NCBI GenBank assembly: GCA_016712505.1 | Contig: JADJQY010000009.1 | Coordinates: forward strand, 370,902-434,901 | DNA length: 64,000 nucleotides | Direction: 5' to 3' | Source of the DNA: Candidatus Eiseniibacteriota bacterium | GTDB lineage: Bacteria > Eisenbacteria > RBG-16-71-46 > CAIMUX01 | Shown here: positions 8,117 to 17,381 of the stretch, in pieces | Layout of the letters: each line of letters begins with the position of its first letter | Position numbering within the stretch: the stretch's first letter is position 1 | The notes under the pieces: model-generated | Seen by the model: only the letters and a program-made list of their open reading frames with translations | Told to the model about the DNA's origin: nothing | Database searches by the model: none | Program-made: the position numbers and the translations under genes

Positions 8117-9514
8117 TCAGCGGCGCCAGAGCTTGTCCCACCAGGTGTCACCGCCGTCGTTGGACGGCCGGTCGCTGGCCGGATCGTTCCAGCGCAGGTT
8201 CATCTTCCGGCTGATCAACTCCAGGTCCCAGCCGGTGAGTGAGGCCAGATCCTCCGCCTGTCGCCGCTCGCGCGCGGCGAGATCGCGTCGATACGCCTTC
8301 GCCTGTTCGCAATCGCTCGAGCCGGTCCAGGGGTGGCGAAGCACGTAGCGCCCCTGGAAGTTCTCCCGGTCACCGGTCTCCTGGAAGACCAGGTCCTCGG
8401 GGAAGTGCTCGAAGTCGTAGCGCAGGTGGAGTCGGGTGACGAAGACGTTCGGCGGGCCGCTCGGCGGCGCCGGCCGCCGACCCCAACGCTTGTCGTACGG
8501 AGCCTGTGGACCGTCGTCGAGCCAGAACACTCCCAGCTCGCGCAACTCATCGTTCGAGAGCGGGTCGGCCGCGCAGGGATCGCACCAGCCCATATCCCAC
8601 GCGTACTCGAGGAACACCGCGTGCATGTTCTCCTTCTCCACCTGACGGTCGAACATGGCGCGGTAGAACTCCTTGAACTCGTCCTTCACGTAGACCGGGA
8701 TCTCGTTGCCGCTCGGCAGGCGCACCGTGCGGTAGTTGGTCGTCTCGACCCGACCGTTCCGGGTCAGCGCGTAGACGAAGAGTTCCTGCGCGCCGTCGGC
8801 GTTCACCATGCCGAGGCGGATCGGCAGCATGAACTTCTCGTGCTCGAAGGCGATCTGCAGTGGCCGGAGCGTTGCGTATCCCAGCGCCGACTGCTCCTTC
8901 AGGTTCACCTTGGCGACGAAGAATTTCATCCCCTGCTTGAGGTAGGCGCCGAGAACGCGCGAGGCGCCGGCCGGCACACGGTACTCGTTCTCGCGCAGCC
9001 AGGTCTCGAGCCCGCCGCTCTCCTTGGCCGAGAGGATCAGGATGTCGTACTCACCGACGGTGTAGCGCGCCTCGACGGTGACGCCGAGAGCCTCGTCGCG
9101 CTCCCGCGCGGGGGCGGCGTCACTCTTGGACATTCCCGCCGCGCGCTCGCTGAGATAGGGGAGGTTCCCGAGCGCGCAGGGGTCACCGTCGTAGTACTCG
9201 ACCAGTCGTGGCGCGGTGTAGGCATCGAGGTGGTCGACCAGGGCCGCGTTGGCCACGTGGATCTGTCCCTCCTGAAGGACGGTGGGGACCGGTACGACCA
9301 GCGCGAACTCGGTCAAGCTCCCCTTGTAGTCGTTCACCATGGTCAGCACGGTGCGATCGCCATCGCGCACCAGAACCACCTGCGACGATTCGTTGAACAG
9401 GTCGGCCTCCGCTCGCGCCACGTAGAAGCCGCAGAAGGCTTCGGCCGGGGCGGGGAGCAGGAGTGCTGCGGCCAGCAGGCCGGCAGTGATTCGTTTGCAG
9501 CGGGCAGTGATCAT
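8117..9514 (-). CDS. DUF2330 domain secreted protein
   Basis: 465 residues. The signal peptide ITAGLLAAALLLPAPAEA is directly followed by FCGFYVARAEADLFN, the hallmark opening of DUF2330 proteins. Also seen are VVLVRDGDRTVLTMVNDYKG, the conserved ALVVPVPT segment and several cysteines (DPCALG; CDPCAADP), consistent with an extracytoplasmic fold. Its start codon overlaps the stop of the RnfD-like gene by four bases, so the two are translationally coupled. The function of DUF2330 is unknown. The pairing with an RnfD/NqrB-type membrane protein suggests a role with a flavin-containing membrane protein, which is inference. Confidence 0.85.
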   Translation of the reverse strand: MITARCKRITAGLLAAALLLPAPAEAFCGFYVARAEADLFNESSQVVLVRDGDRTVLTMVNDYKGSLTEFALVVPVPTVLQEGQIHVANAALVDHLDAYTAPRLVEYYDGDPCALGNLPYLSERAAGMSKSDAAPARERDEALGVTVEARYTVGEYDILILSAKESGGLETWLRENEYRVPAGASRVLGAYLKQGMKFFVAKVNLKEQSALGYATLRPLQIAFEHEKFMLPIRLGMVNADGAQELFVYALTRNGRVETTNYRTVRLPSGNEIPVYVKDEFKEFYRAMFDRQVEKENMHAVFLEYAWDMGWCDPCAADPLSNDELRELGVFWLDDGPQAPYDKRWGRRPAPPSGPPNVFVTRLHLRYDFEHFPEDLVFQETGDRENFQGRYVLRHPWTGSSDCEQAKAYRRDLAARERRQAEDLASLTGWDLELISRKMNLRWNDPASDRPSNDGGDTWWDKLWRR

Positions 9515-10395
9515 CGTTTACCTCCAAGCGAAGGGACAGGACCGAAGGACGGCGCATTCAGTTCGGGCAAGGAAATCGGGGTCGCGCGCGCCGTCTCACC
9601 CGGCCAGACGTAGCGTGCGGCCGGGAGCAGGCGATCGATCAGAGGCACTAGCGGGCTCAAGACGGCGAGCGACCAGAGGAGTCCATTGGTGCGGTAGAGG
9701 ACGAACTGCACCAGCGCCGCCCCCAGGGCGACCAGGACGGCGAAGGCGATTCGCCCCGCACGGCGGTCGGGGGTCGTCTTCGGATCGGAGATCATGAAGA
9801 AGGCGAACAGGACCAGCGCGCCACTCTCCAGTTGGTGGAGCGGCACCGCCCAGCGCTGTCCCAGCCACAGCGCCCGTCCGAAGAGGATCGCCGCATAGCT
9901 GACCAGGAAGGCGAGGGTGACATCGGCGCGCGCGGCGCGATTCACCACCAGTCCGCCGGCGCAGGCCATCAGAAACGCGAAGGTCAGCCCGCTGCCCCAC
10001 TGGGCCGGAGAAACCCAGGCCGCGTCGGTCAGGAGCAGGCAGGCCACGATTCCCAGGTTCGTCGGATTGAAGATGTGCTTCCCCCGCGACCGGAGGGCGA
10101 ACTTGCTCCCGATCGAGACGAAGGCCGCCAGCGCGGCCCAGAGGGGGCTCTCGGTGCGGAAGAGGAGGCAGAGCGAGAGGCTCGAGATCCAGGGGGAGCG
10201 CAGGTCGACCCGTGCGAGACCGGTGAGCCGACTGCCGAGCCACTGCGTCAGGAGGGCGGTTCCGAAGAGCACCAGCGCATTCAGAGGGCGGACGTCGAAG
10301 TCGAGGACCAGGACCCCGTAGGCCAGGAGGCAGCTCAGGACGGCGATCTGGTAGTGGCGCGGGTCGCGGAGCAAGGGCTCCAGTCGTGGCGGCAT
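9511..10395 (-). CDS. RnfD/NqrB-family integral membrane protein
   Basis: 294 residues with about nine hydrophobic helices. The motifs GKHIFNPTNLGIVA and FFMISDPKTTPDRRAGR are the two conserved loops of the RnfD/NqrB/UreT-like superfamily. In Rnf and Nqr these proteins carry covalent FMN and form part of the ion-translocating redox core. The other Rnf subunits (A, B, C, E, G) are absent here, so this is a stand-alone relative, encoded just upstream of the DUF2330 protein with an ATGA-type overlap. It could hold a flavin or transport a small molecule. The family is clear and the activity is not. Confidence 0.8.
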   Translation of the reverse strand: MPPRLEPLLRDPRHYQIAVLSCLLAYGVLVLDFDVRPLNALVLFGTALLTQWLGSRLTGLARVDLRSPWISSLSLCLLFRTESPLWAALAAFVSIGSKFALRSRGKHIFNPTNLGIVACLLLTDAAWVSPAQWGSGLTFAFLMACAGGLVVNRAARADVTLAFLVSYAAILFGRALWLGQRWAVPLHQLESGALVLFAFFMISDPKTTPDRRAGRIAFAVLVALGAALVQFVLYRTNGLLWSLAVLSPLVPLIDRLLPAARYVWPGETARATPISLPELNAPSFGPVPSLGGKR

Positions 10396-10473
10396 CGATC
10401 CTCCAGTTCCGAATGTCGGTGGATGGGGACGAACGACAGGACGGGGAGGAGGCCGTCGTCGCTTACCCCGATC

Positions 10474-11598
10474 TCACCACCCCGGATCCCACCGCCCGTC
10501 CGCCTCGTGGGCCAGGATCAGGTCGACCATGCGGCCGTAGGTGCGGACCCCCTCGGGCTGGGCATTTCCCTTGAGGTAGGTGTCGTTGACCGCCTCGGCC
10601 AGGTCGTTGCCGGGGCCCTCGTACCGTTTCCAGAAGTCCCAGATGGCGAGGCGATCGGCGGCGGGGCCGGGGTCGAGCAGGCCTTGATTGAGGGCGCGGG
10701 CGGAGTCGGGGGCGACCTCGCGGAGGGCGCCGAGGAAGCTGCTGTAGGCGGCGAGCGAGGCGCTGTAGCGGGCGGCGGCCATCCCGCTCTCGCGGCAAGC
10801 CAGCCAGGCGGCGAAGTTGGCCTCGTCCTCGCGCGCCACCCCGCGCTGGTGCGCCATCTCGTGCGCCGTCACGAACGGAATGGCGGCCTCCGGCATCAAG
10901 CCGTTGACCGTGGCCTCCCCGGTGAACGGGATGTAGATCCCGCTGATGCCGAGGCGGCTCAGGAGTTCGCTGAAGAGGGCGGGCGACTTCGGCGGGGGCA
11001 GCGCGACCCGGGCCATCCGCGCGTGATGGAGTCCATGCGCGGATGAAAGGACCTTCGCCAGTTCGTCCCGGGGCTGGAGGAGCCGCGAGGGGGCGTCGTC
11101 GGCGCGGCCGAGTTCATTCCGGGTCGTGGCCAGGCGATAGCTGTAGTTGGTATCGGCGGCCAGGAGTCGCGTCACGCGGCAGAGTGCGGTCGCGTCCGCC
11201 GGTTTCGGGGTGAGTCCGTAGAGCGCCGCGAGTGGAGCCCGCGCGTAGTGGAGACCCCAGACGAGGTAGAACGCCCAGATCACCACGCCGACCGCGATGA
11301 GCCATCCGGTGGTTCCGGCGAAGAAGGCGCCGACCGACCGCTTCTTCCGCGCCCGGGAGAGCGCGTGCAGGAAGCCGACCACCAGGACCGCGGCCAGGCC
11401 GAGCAGCAGTACCTGGGCCACGCTCCAGGAGACCTGCCGCGCCGGGACGACCAGCAGTTCCATCAGATTCGGGAACAGCTTCTCCGCGTAGACCTGCTCC
11501 AACCAGCCGGGGAAGCGGCGGGCGATCTGCGGCAGCGCCAATCCGCTCCCGATGAGAAGCGCGGCGAGAACCCAGCCGCGCGGCCGGGCACGGTTCAC
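10474..11598 (-). CDS. DUF3810 family membrane metallopeptidase-like protein
   Basis: 374 residues. The N-terminal helix (GWVLAALLIGSGLALP) and two more membrane segments (VAQVLLLGLAAVLVVGFLHAL; LIAVGVVIWAFYLVWGLHYAR) precede a soluble domain. That domain contains TAHEMAHQRGVAREDEANF, an HExxH zinc-peptidase motif with a downstream Glu-rich segment as third-ligand candidate. This architecture matches DUF3810. The start codon overlaps the stop of the M48 protease gene by four bases, so the two putative peptidases form one translational unit. Substrate unknown. Confidence 0.85.
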   Translation of the reverse strand: MNRARPRGWVLAALLIGSGLALPQIARRFPGWLEQVYAEKLFPNLMELLVVPARQVSWSVAQVLLLGLAAVLVVGFLHALSRARKKRSVGAFFAGTTGWLIAVGVVIWAFYLVWGLHYARAPLAALYGLTPKPADATALCRVTRLLAADTNYSYRLATTRNELGRADDAPSRLLQPRDELAKVLSSAHGLHHARMARVALPPPKSPALFSELLSRLGISGIYIPFTGEATVNGLMPEAAIPFVTAHEMAHQRGVAREDEANFAAWLACRESGMAAARYSASLAAYSSFLGALREVAPDSARALNQGLLDPGPAADRLAIWDFWKRYEGPGNDLAEAVNDTYLKGNAQPEGVRTYGRMVDLILAHEADGRWDPGW

Positions 11599-12380
11599 TT
11601 CGCGGGGTACTCCTTCAGTGCCTCAGGCATCCAGGCCTCCAGCTGCTTCACTCGGTTATCCGGGTTGGGGTGAGTCGAGAGCCACTCCGGCGGACGCGCC
11701 CCGCCGTCCGCCGACATCCGCTGCCAGAAGCGCGGCGCCTCCCGCGGATCGTAGCCCGCGCGCGCCATGTAGATCAGGCCGATGTGATCCGCTTCGCTCT
11801 CGTGGCTCCGGGAGAAGGGAAGAAGCACCCCGACCTGCCCTCCGACCCCGTAGGCGGTCATGACGAGCTGTCGCGTCGCCGCGCTCTTCTCGTTGAGCAG
11901 CGTCTCCAGCCCCATGCCCGCGACCTGAAAGGCCAGGTTGTTCGACATCCGCTCGGAGCCGTGCCGCGCCACCGCGTGCGCGATCTCGTGTCCCATCACC
12001 ACCGCGAGTCCCGCCTCGTTCTCGCAGACCGGCAGGATTCCGCTGTAGACCGCCACCTTTCCGCCCGGCAGGCAGAAGGCGTTGACCGTCTTCGAGTCGT
12101 CGATCAGATTGAATTCCCACTCGAAGCTCTTCTCGTCGCAGACCGCCGCCAGCGCGCGTCCCACGCGCACCACTCGCTCATAGTCCGCGCCCGAGGTGAT
12201 CGTCTTCGACTCCGACAAGACCTGCCGGTAGGCATCCGCGCCGAGCGACGAAGCCTGTCCGTCCGGAATCAGGTTGAAGCTCTTGCGCCCGGTCACCGGC
12301 ACGGTCGAACAGGCCGCAACCAAGGTCGCGGTCATGAGGCCGAAGATCAGCCGGCGTCGGATGCCGTGATGTTTGCGCAT
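11595..12380 (-). CDS. M48 family metalloprotease, lipoprotein
   Basis: 261 residues. A lipobox-like TLVAACS ends the signal peptide, so the mature protein is predicted to be lipid-anchored at Cys23. The catalytic motif is HEIAH (in VVMGHEIAHAVARHG) and the third zinc ligand is in SHESEADHIGL, as in the BepA/LoiP/Oma1 type of M48. The conserved NAFCLPGGKVAVYSGIL strand is present, and the domain ends with the WLSTHPNPDNR motif. These peptidases survey outer-membrane protein assembly or degrade misfolded envelope proteins. It is the first gene of a two-gene unit with the DUF3810 protein and is transcribed away from the BamE-like lipoprotein. Confidence 0.92.
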   Translation of the reverse strand: MRKHHGIRRRLIFGLMTATLVAACSTVPVTGRKSFNLIPDGQASSLGADAYRQVLSESKTITSGADYERVVRVGRALAAVCDEKSFEWEFNLIDDSKTVNAFCLPGGKVAVYSGILPVCENEAGLAVVMGHEIAHAVARHGSERMSNNLAFQVAGMGLETLLNEKSAATRQLVMTAYGVGGQVGVLLPFSRSHESEADHIGLIYMARAGYDPREAPRFWQRMSADGGARPPEWLSTHPNPDNRVKQLEAWMPEALKEYPAK

Positions 12381-12563
12381 CGTAGGTTCTCGCTCCTCTC
12401 GGTTCTGGTTTCGCCCCGCGTGCGTGCCGTCATGGTAGCCGAGGCGGCCCAGCGCGCGCAGCGGGGCGTTTCGGCTCGAGGGTGGGCAGCGGCCGGGGAG
12501 AGGCCGGGGAGAGGCGCTCCGAGCGGGCGCGAGCGATGCGCCGGACGGTCGATGGCGCGACCG

Positions 12564-12589
12564 GCGAACTCCCCCCGGGGGGAGTTCGC
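12564..12589. repeat. Perfect 26-bp palindrome, copy 2 of the dispersed element
   Basis: The arm gcgaactcccccc is followed by its exact reverse complement. It lies in the divergent promoter region between the M48 protease gene (-) and the BamE-like gene (+), unlike copies 1 and 3, which lie between convergent genes. A purely terminator role is therefore unlikely for all copies. Confidence 0.85.
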
Positions 12590-12686
12590 GGTAGGTGACC
12601 CACTCCGGAGCGCGGGTTCCGAGTCGGCTTGCAGCGTGTTCGCGCGCGCGTTGACCGGCCGAGGCGGTGGTTGCTACGGTCGCGCA

Positions 12687-13037
12687 ATGAGATCATCGAA
12701 ACTCCAACAGATCATGTCCCGGGCGCTCGCCCTCGGCCTGGCGTTGCTTCTCGCCCACGCGGGGCCGGGGCTTACGGGCTGCGCCACGGTCGGGCGTGAG
12801 TTTCAGCCTGCGCCGGTGAAGCAGCTTCAGATCGGTCGCACCGACAAGGGAGAGGTGCTGGGGCTCTTCGGCCTCCCGTACCGGCGCGGCGTCGACTGTG
12901 GCGATTCCACCTGGACCTACGTCCACTACAAGTTTCGCCTGTTCGGCGAACACCTGAAGACCCGCGATCTGGTCGTGACCTTCGACGGCGCGGGGCGGGT
13001 GAAGTCGTACGTCTACAACAGCAACCTGGACGACTGA
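12687..13037 (+). CDS. SmpA/OmlA (BamE-like) small lipoprotein
   Basis: 116 residues. A signal peptide rich in Leu/Ala ends with LTGCATVG, giving a lipidated Cys. The mature part contains IGRTDKGEVLGLFGLPYRR, the N-terminal BamE/SmpA signature (x-G-x-T-x-x-E-V-x-x-x-xG-x-P), and then strands WTYVHYKFRLFG and DLVVTFDGAGRVKSYVY. BamE stabilises the outer-membrane barrel assembly machine. Standalone relatives of this length are common, so an orthologous role is possible but not certain. The gene stands alone, just upstream of the btuB regulatory region on the same strand. Confidence 0.8.
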   Translation: MRSSKLQQIMSRALALGLALLLAHAGPGLTGCATVGREFQPAPVKQLQIGRTDKGEVLGLFGLPYRRGVDCGDSTWTYVHYKFRLFGEHLKTRDLVVTFDGAGRVKSYVYNSNLDD

Positions 13038-13155
13038 TCGGACTGCGGCGCGCGCTCTCAACGACCCACTCCTCGCGCCGTTCCATCGTGGTCGTCTCCG
13101 GGGCCGCCTCCCCGGCGCGTTTCGCGGCACTCTCCGCCCCTGCGCTCTCCGCGGC

Positions 13156-13186
13156 TTGACACCGACGCCCCTCCGCGCGTAACACT
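13156..13186 (+). promoter_or_regulatory. Candidate sigma-70-type promoter for the B12 riboswitch-btuB operon
   Basis: A perfect -35 (TTGACA, 13156-13161) is followed after 18 bp by TAACAC(T) at 13180. Transcription would start around 13193, about ten bases before the first riboswitch stem. The context makes this more convincing than sequence alone. Confidence 0.65.
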
Positions 13187-13202
13187 CCTGGCGCGATGCG
13201 GG

Positions 13203-13408
13203 CGCATCGGTGTCTCCCTCACGGCCAGTGAGGGAGCTGAATAGGGAAGACGGTGAGAAACCGTCGCGGGCCCGCCGCTGTAATCGGGGACCGATTCCGC
13301 TGTTTGGCCACTGTTCGTTCGATCGGGGAGGCGCCCTGCCTCCGCGAGCGGGGAACGGGAAGGCGCGGAAATCGGGATGATCCGAGAGCCAGAAGACCTG
13401 CCGATGCG
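13203..13408 (+). promoter_or_regulatory. Cobalamin (B12) riboswitch
   Basis: The ends pair perfectly: cgcatcgg (13203-13210) with ccgatgcg (13401-13408) form P1. Between them lie the conserved segments ggtgagaaaccgtc, the cgccgctgtaat core, a gccactg element, and the B12 box gagccagaagacctgcc at 13386-13402. Downstream, tccct (about 13425) can pair with the aggggt of the btuB ribosome-binding site, suggesting translational control by occlusion. Adenosylcobalamin binding would turn off btuB, the next gene. The class is recognised with high confidence; the switching mechanism is inferred. Confidence 0.95.
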
Positions 13409-13449
13409 CGACATAGAAGAACTCCCTTTCGTGGACAGGAGGGGTCTTG

Positions 13450-15651
13450 ATGAGCGCTCATGGGGCGGCTCTGCTCAGGCGTGGTCCGCGCGGACGATCC
13501 GTGCCACCACCGGGTGAAACTCCAGGACAATCGAACGCTGCGCAGGCACCGCGCCGGGCGTGTGGCGTCGGGTCGATCTCTGCCCTGTCGGTCTCCGTTC
13601 GGTCGACCGCCAGGCGGAGCGGCGGATGGCTTGCCCTGCTGCTGCTCGGCACGTGGGGCGCAGCGCGGGCGGAGGATGCCTGCTGGGCGGCGCCGCGCTA
13701 CGGGGTGGCGGCGACGCGCGCGGTCGGGATGGTCGATACGGTGCGGGTGGATGGGGAGCGGCCGGAGGGTAGGACGGCTCTGGCCCGACGAAGCGGCTTT
13801 GCGGCCGTGATCCCCCTGGGCGCGCATGCGCCGCTCGGTCGCGATCTCGGGGATCTGCTCGACCGCACCTTGGGGGTCGACGTCCAGCGCTACGGCGGCC
13901 TCGGGGCGTTCGCCACGGCGAGCGTGCGCGGGAGCAGCGCGGCGCAGGTGAAGGTGTGCCTCGACGGGGTGCCGCTCTCGACCGGCGGACATGGGTTCGT
14001 CAACCTGGCGCTTCTCCCGGCGTCGAGCCTGGCCCAGGTGACGGTCTATCGCGGGCCGGAAGCGAGCGGATTCGGCGGTCCGGCCGCGGCAGGAGTGATC
14101 GATCTGAGCACCCCGACGGCGGTGGCGAGTCCGGCGCGCCTCGCGCTCGGCATCGGGAGCTTCGACACGCGCATCGCGCGCGGACAGTGGGGCCTTTCCT
14201 CGGGGCCGCTGGGGTTGTTCGCCTCGGGGGAGACGCGCCGGAGCGACGGCGACTTTCCCTATCTCAACCGAAACGGCACGCTCCACCAGAACCGCGCGGA
14301 CGATCGGGTGGTGCGACGGCGCAACAACGACTGGCACGACCGATCGCTGCTCTGGAAGGGGGCGTACACCCCGGCTTGGGGCCGCCTGCAGTACACCGGG
14401 CAGGACTTCGCCCGGGTGGGTGGCATCCCCGGCACGGAAAACATCCAGACCGAGTCGGTCCGACTGGAGACCGAACGGGCGAGTCACCATCTCGGCCTGA
14501 TGCTGCCCTGGACCGAGCTGACGGTGGCCGAGGAGCGCCAGCACGAGCGGCTGGATAACCGCGCCGGTGAGGTCGGCCTGGGGAAGGTGCACTCGGATCA
14601 GGTCGATCGCACCCGCACCGGTCGACTCGAGCTGCGCGCGGAGGGAACGGCGCGACTCCGAGGTGTGGGGCAACTGATCCAGTCGCTCCAGCTCGCCGGG
14701 GAGCGGAGTGACGAGCGGCTCCGCGCGAAAGACCTGGCGACCGGAAGCGCGAGTCCGACCCGTCGTCGGGCGAGCAACACCGCCGTGGCGGAGTACACCG
14801 CCGGGATCGCGCGGCTCAGCCTGAGCGCGAGTCAACGCTGGATCCGGACCGACGATCGCTTCGGCGCGGAGGGGATCGGGATCGGCGCTACCCCGGCGAC
14901 GAACCCGACCCGCCGCGATCTCGACGGGCTGACCCTGGGGCTCAGGTTCGATGCCGGCCGCGGTCTTTCCTTCAAAGCGAACCGCGGGCGACTCCACCGG
15001 CTTCCGACCTTCGCCGAATTGTTCGGCGAGAACGGGGTGCAGCAGGGGAATCACTCCCTGGTCCCGGAAGCGGGCCTGCAGTGGGACGCAGGCCTGGCCT
15101 TTGCCCCGCGAGGCGCGTTTCAGCTGGAAGCTGTCTTCTTCGAGCGGGTGGTCGAGGACGAGATCACCTGGCTGCAGAACAGCCAGCGCACGGTCAAGGC
15201 GTTCAACCTCGATCGAGCGTGGGTGCGGGGCGGCGAGCTCCGCCTCTTCGGACGGAGCGCGCTCCCGGCGTGCTGCGCCCTCGAAGTCCAGGCCCACGGA
15301 ACCTCGCAGCTCGGACGCGACGTGGGAGAGAGTCGAACCTACCGGGGGAAGCGCCTGCCCAATCTTCCCCTGCGCGAGGCGTTCGTCGCCGCCCGGCTCA
15401 ACCGGGGCGGGAGTGCGCTGCTCGCGGAGTCGACCATCCGATCGTCGGCCTATCGTGACCGCTACAACACCGAAGCGAAACAGACCCCTGGCCACCATGT
15501 CGTGGGCCTGGGTGCGGAGCAGACGATCCCGGGCACGGCGATCGCACTCCGTTTCCAGGCAGACAATGTCGGGAACGTCCGCGTGATGGATGTCGACGGC
15601 TTCCCGCTGCCGGGGCGCACCTACCTACTGGAGGTCAAGTGGACGCTGTAG
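13450..15651 (+). CDS. btuB: TonB-dependent vitamin B12 outer-membrane receptor
   Basis: 733 residues. ATG 13450 follows ACAGGAGGGG. A long N-terminal extension precedes the signal helix (GGWLALLLLGTWGAARAED). A TonB box candidate (VDTVRVDG) is followed by a plug with SVRGSSAAQVKVCLDGVPL and VTVYRGPEASGFGG. The remainder is a 22-strand-type barrel ending GRTYLLEVKWTL. The pattern HRLPTFAELFGENG-xx-QGNHSLVPE is typical of BtuB/FepA-like receptors. Substrate assignment rests mainly on the cobalamin riboswitch directly upstream. The next gene starts 13 bp before this stop. Confidence 0.9.
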   Translation: MSAHGAALLRRGPRGRSVPPPGETPGQSNAAQAPRRACGVGSISALSVSVRSTARRSGGWLALLLLGTWGAARAEDACWAAPRYGVAATRAVGMVDTVRVDGERPEGRTALARRSGFAAVIPLGAHAPLGRDLGDLLDRTLGVDVQRYGGLGAFATASVRGSSAAQVKVCLDGVPLSTGGHGFVNLALLPASSLAQVTVYRGPEASGFGGPAAAGVIDLSTPTAVASPARLALGIGSFDTRIARGQWGLSSGPLGLFASGETRRSDGDFPYLNRNGTLHQNRADDRVVRRRNNDWHDRSLLWKGAYTPAWGRLQYTGQDFARVGGIPGTENIQTESVRLETERASHHLGLMLPWTELTVAEERQHERLDNRAGEVGLGKVHSDQVDRTRTGRLELRAEGTARLRGVGQLIQSLQLAGERSDERLRAKDLATGSASPTRRRASNTAVAEYTAGIARLSLSASQRWIRTDDRFGAEGIGIGATPATNPTRRDLDGLTLGLRFDAGRGLSFKANRGRLHRLPTFAELFGENGVQQGNHSLVPEAGLQWDAGLAFAPRGAFQLEAVFFERVVEDEITWLQNSQRTVKAFNLDRAWVRGGELRLFGRSALPACCALEVQAHGTSQLGRDVGESRTYRGKRLPNLPLREAFVAARLNRGGSALLAESTIRSSAYRDRYNTEAKQTPGHHVVGLGAEQTIPGTAIALRFQADNVGNVRVMDVDGFPLPGRTYLLEVKWTL

Positions 15652-17086
15652 AGACCTTCCGCCGCAGTGTCGGCGCCTGCCTGGTCGGACTGCTCGGTTT
15701 CGTGTCGTTGCTCTGCGCCCTCGTGCCCCCCGCGCGGGGCGCGGAGGACGTCGTCGTGCTGACCACCGATTTCGCCACCGGTGCGATCACCACCCTCCCG
15801 GTCGCCGGCTCGTGTGCCCCGACTCTCGATCGCGCGGCGATCTGCGGGGATCCCGTGGCGCGGAGCTGGAACGATCGGATCTACGTGGTCAACCGCTTCG
15901 GTTGCGACAACATCCAGGTGCTCGACCCGTTCGCGGGCTACGCGACCCTCTCCGAGTGCTCCGTCGGATCCGAGCTGAACCCACAGGACATCGCGGTGGT
16001 GCACCACCACCGGGCCTACGTGACCCGCTACGAATCGAACGACCTGCTGGAGATCGATCCGGAGAGCTGTGCGGTGACCGACGCAATCTCGTTGGCCGGG
16101 TTCGCCGATGTCGACGGGCTGGTGGAGATGCACCGCATGTTCCTGAAGGGGGATCGACTCTACGTGCAGCTTCAGCGGCTCGATCGGCGTGGATTTCCGT
16201 ATGTGGCCGAGGGCTCGATGCTGGCCGTGATCGACGTCACGACCAATACGCTGATCGATGTCGATTCGTCGCTGCCCGGAGTCCAGGCGATCGAGCTGTC
16301 CGGGGACAATCCGATCGCGCCGATGCAACTCGAGCTGACGACCGGGTTCCTGCTCGTGCCGGAGACGGGACTCTACGGCGTGATGAACGACGGAGGGATC
16401 GAGCGGGTCGATCTACGGCGCAATCGCTCGGCGGGATTCGCTCTGCCGGGTGCGGCGCTGAACGCCGATCTGGTCGACTTCGCCCAGGGACCGGGAGCGA
16501 GCGGCTATGTCGTGATCGCAGACGCGAGCTTCAATACCTCGCTGATGCGCTACGACAGCCTCGCCGGGACGCTCACCGGCGCCCTCTATGCCCCCGGAGG
16601 CTATGTGCTGAGTGACGTTCTGGCGCACGGCGGGAAGCTGTTCGTCGCCGACCGGGACTTCTTCGAGCCGGGGATCCGGGTCTGGGATCTGGGGACCGAA
16701 GCGCCGCTCTGCGGTGGGGTCCTGCCGAGCGGTCTGCCACCGTTCGAACTGCTGGTCCGACCGGATGTGCCTTCCGAGGCCCCGAGGCAGGCGATCGGCT
16801 CACCGGAACGATCCCCGGCCTGGGTGGTTTCGCACCGAATCCGACCAGCGGGGAGTCGGTGCTGATCGCCGCCCTGCCGGCGGATGCCTGGCGGCGGGCC
16901 GAGCTGTTCGACACAGGCGGGCGGCGGGTTCAGCGCCTGGTCCCCCGCGCGGTCGGGGGCGGGACGGAGTTCCACTGGGACGGAAGGGATGAGGTCGGAC
17001 GGCCGCTCGGGAGCGGAGTATACTTCCTGTGGGTCGAGACGGGCGATGGCCGGACTGCCGCCCGCCGGTGTGATCTGATTCGGTAG
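15639..17086 (+). CDS. Secreted YncE-like beta-propeller in the B12 operon, BtuG-like by position (frameshifted)
   Basis: GTG 15639 lies inside the end of btuB, with GGAGG eight bases before, so translation is coupled. A signal peptide (VGLLGFVSLLCALVPPARGA) precedes repeated propeller blades (for example VVLTTDFATGAITTLPVAG; IYVVNRFGCDNIQVLDP; AYVTRYESNDLLEIDP). The upstream frame stops at 16865. The FlgD/T9SS-like C-terminal domain (FAPNPTSGESV, then FHWDGRDEVGRPLGSGVYF) lies in another frame to 17086. Adding one C to the CCCC at 16780-16783 joins them cleanly. In Bacteroides, BtuG is a seven-bladed propeller encoded with BtuB that captures cobalamin at the surface. A similar role is a reasonable inference, but homology beyond the fold is not shown. 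Confidence 0.75.
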
Positions 17087-17381
17087 GCGAACGTGCGCGG
17101 TCCCGCCCGGGGCCGCGCCCAGAGACCGCTCCGGGCGGAGCGTTGGATCGTTCAACCAAGGCAGAGCTTCCTCCGCCCGGAGCGCGTAAAGCCCCACCGT
17201 CGTTTCCGTCGCCGTGCACGGCGGATCGAACAGCCATAAGCGCTTCTGCTCCTGGATCACGCCAAATCGAGGTTGCTTCCGCTCCTCCCCAGGCCGAACC
17301 TAGGAGTGGTTCCCCGGCGACTTGGGGACGACAGAGACGACCCGCATCGCGGGTCGCCGTTTCGGAGAGGAGGCCTTGCCC

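Noticed and set aside
17087..17381. Riboswitch before the NTF2-like gene
   Set aside because: Several short hairpins are present but no conserved core of a known class could be matched.
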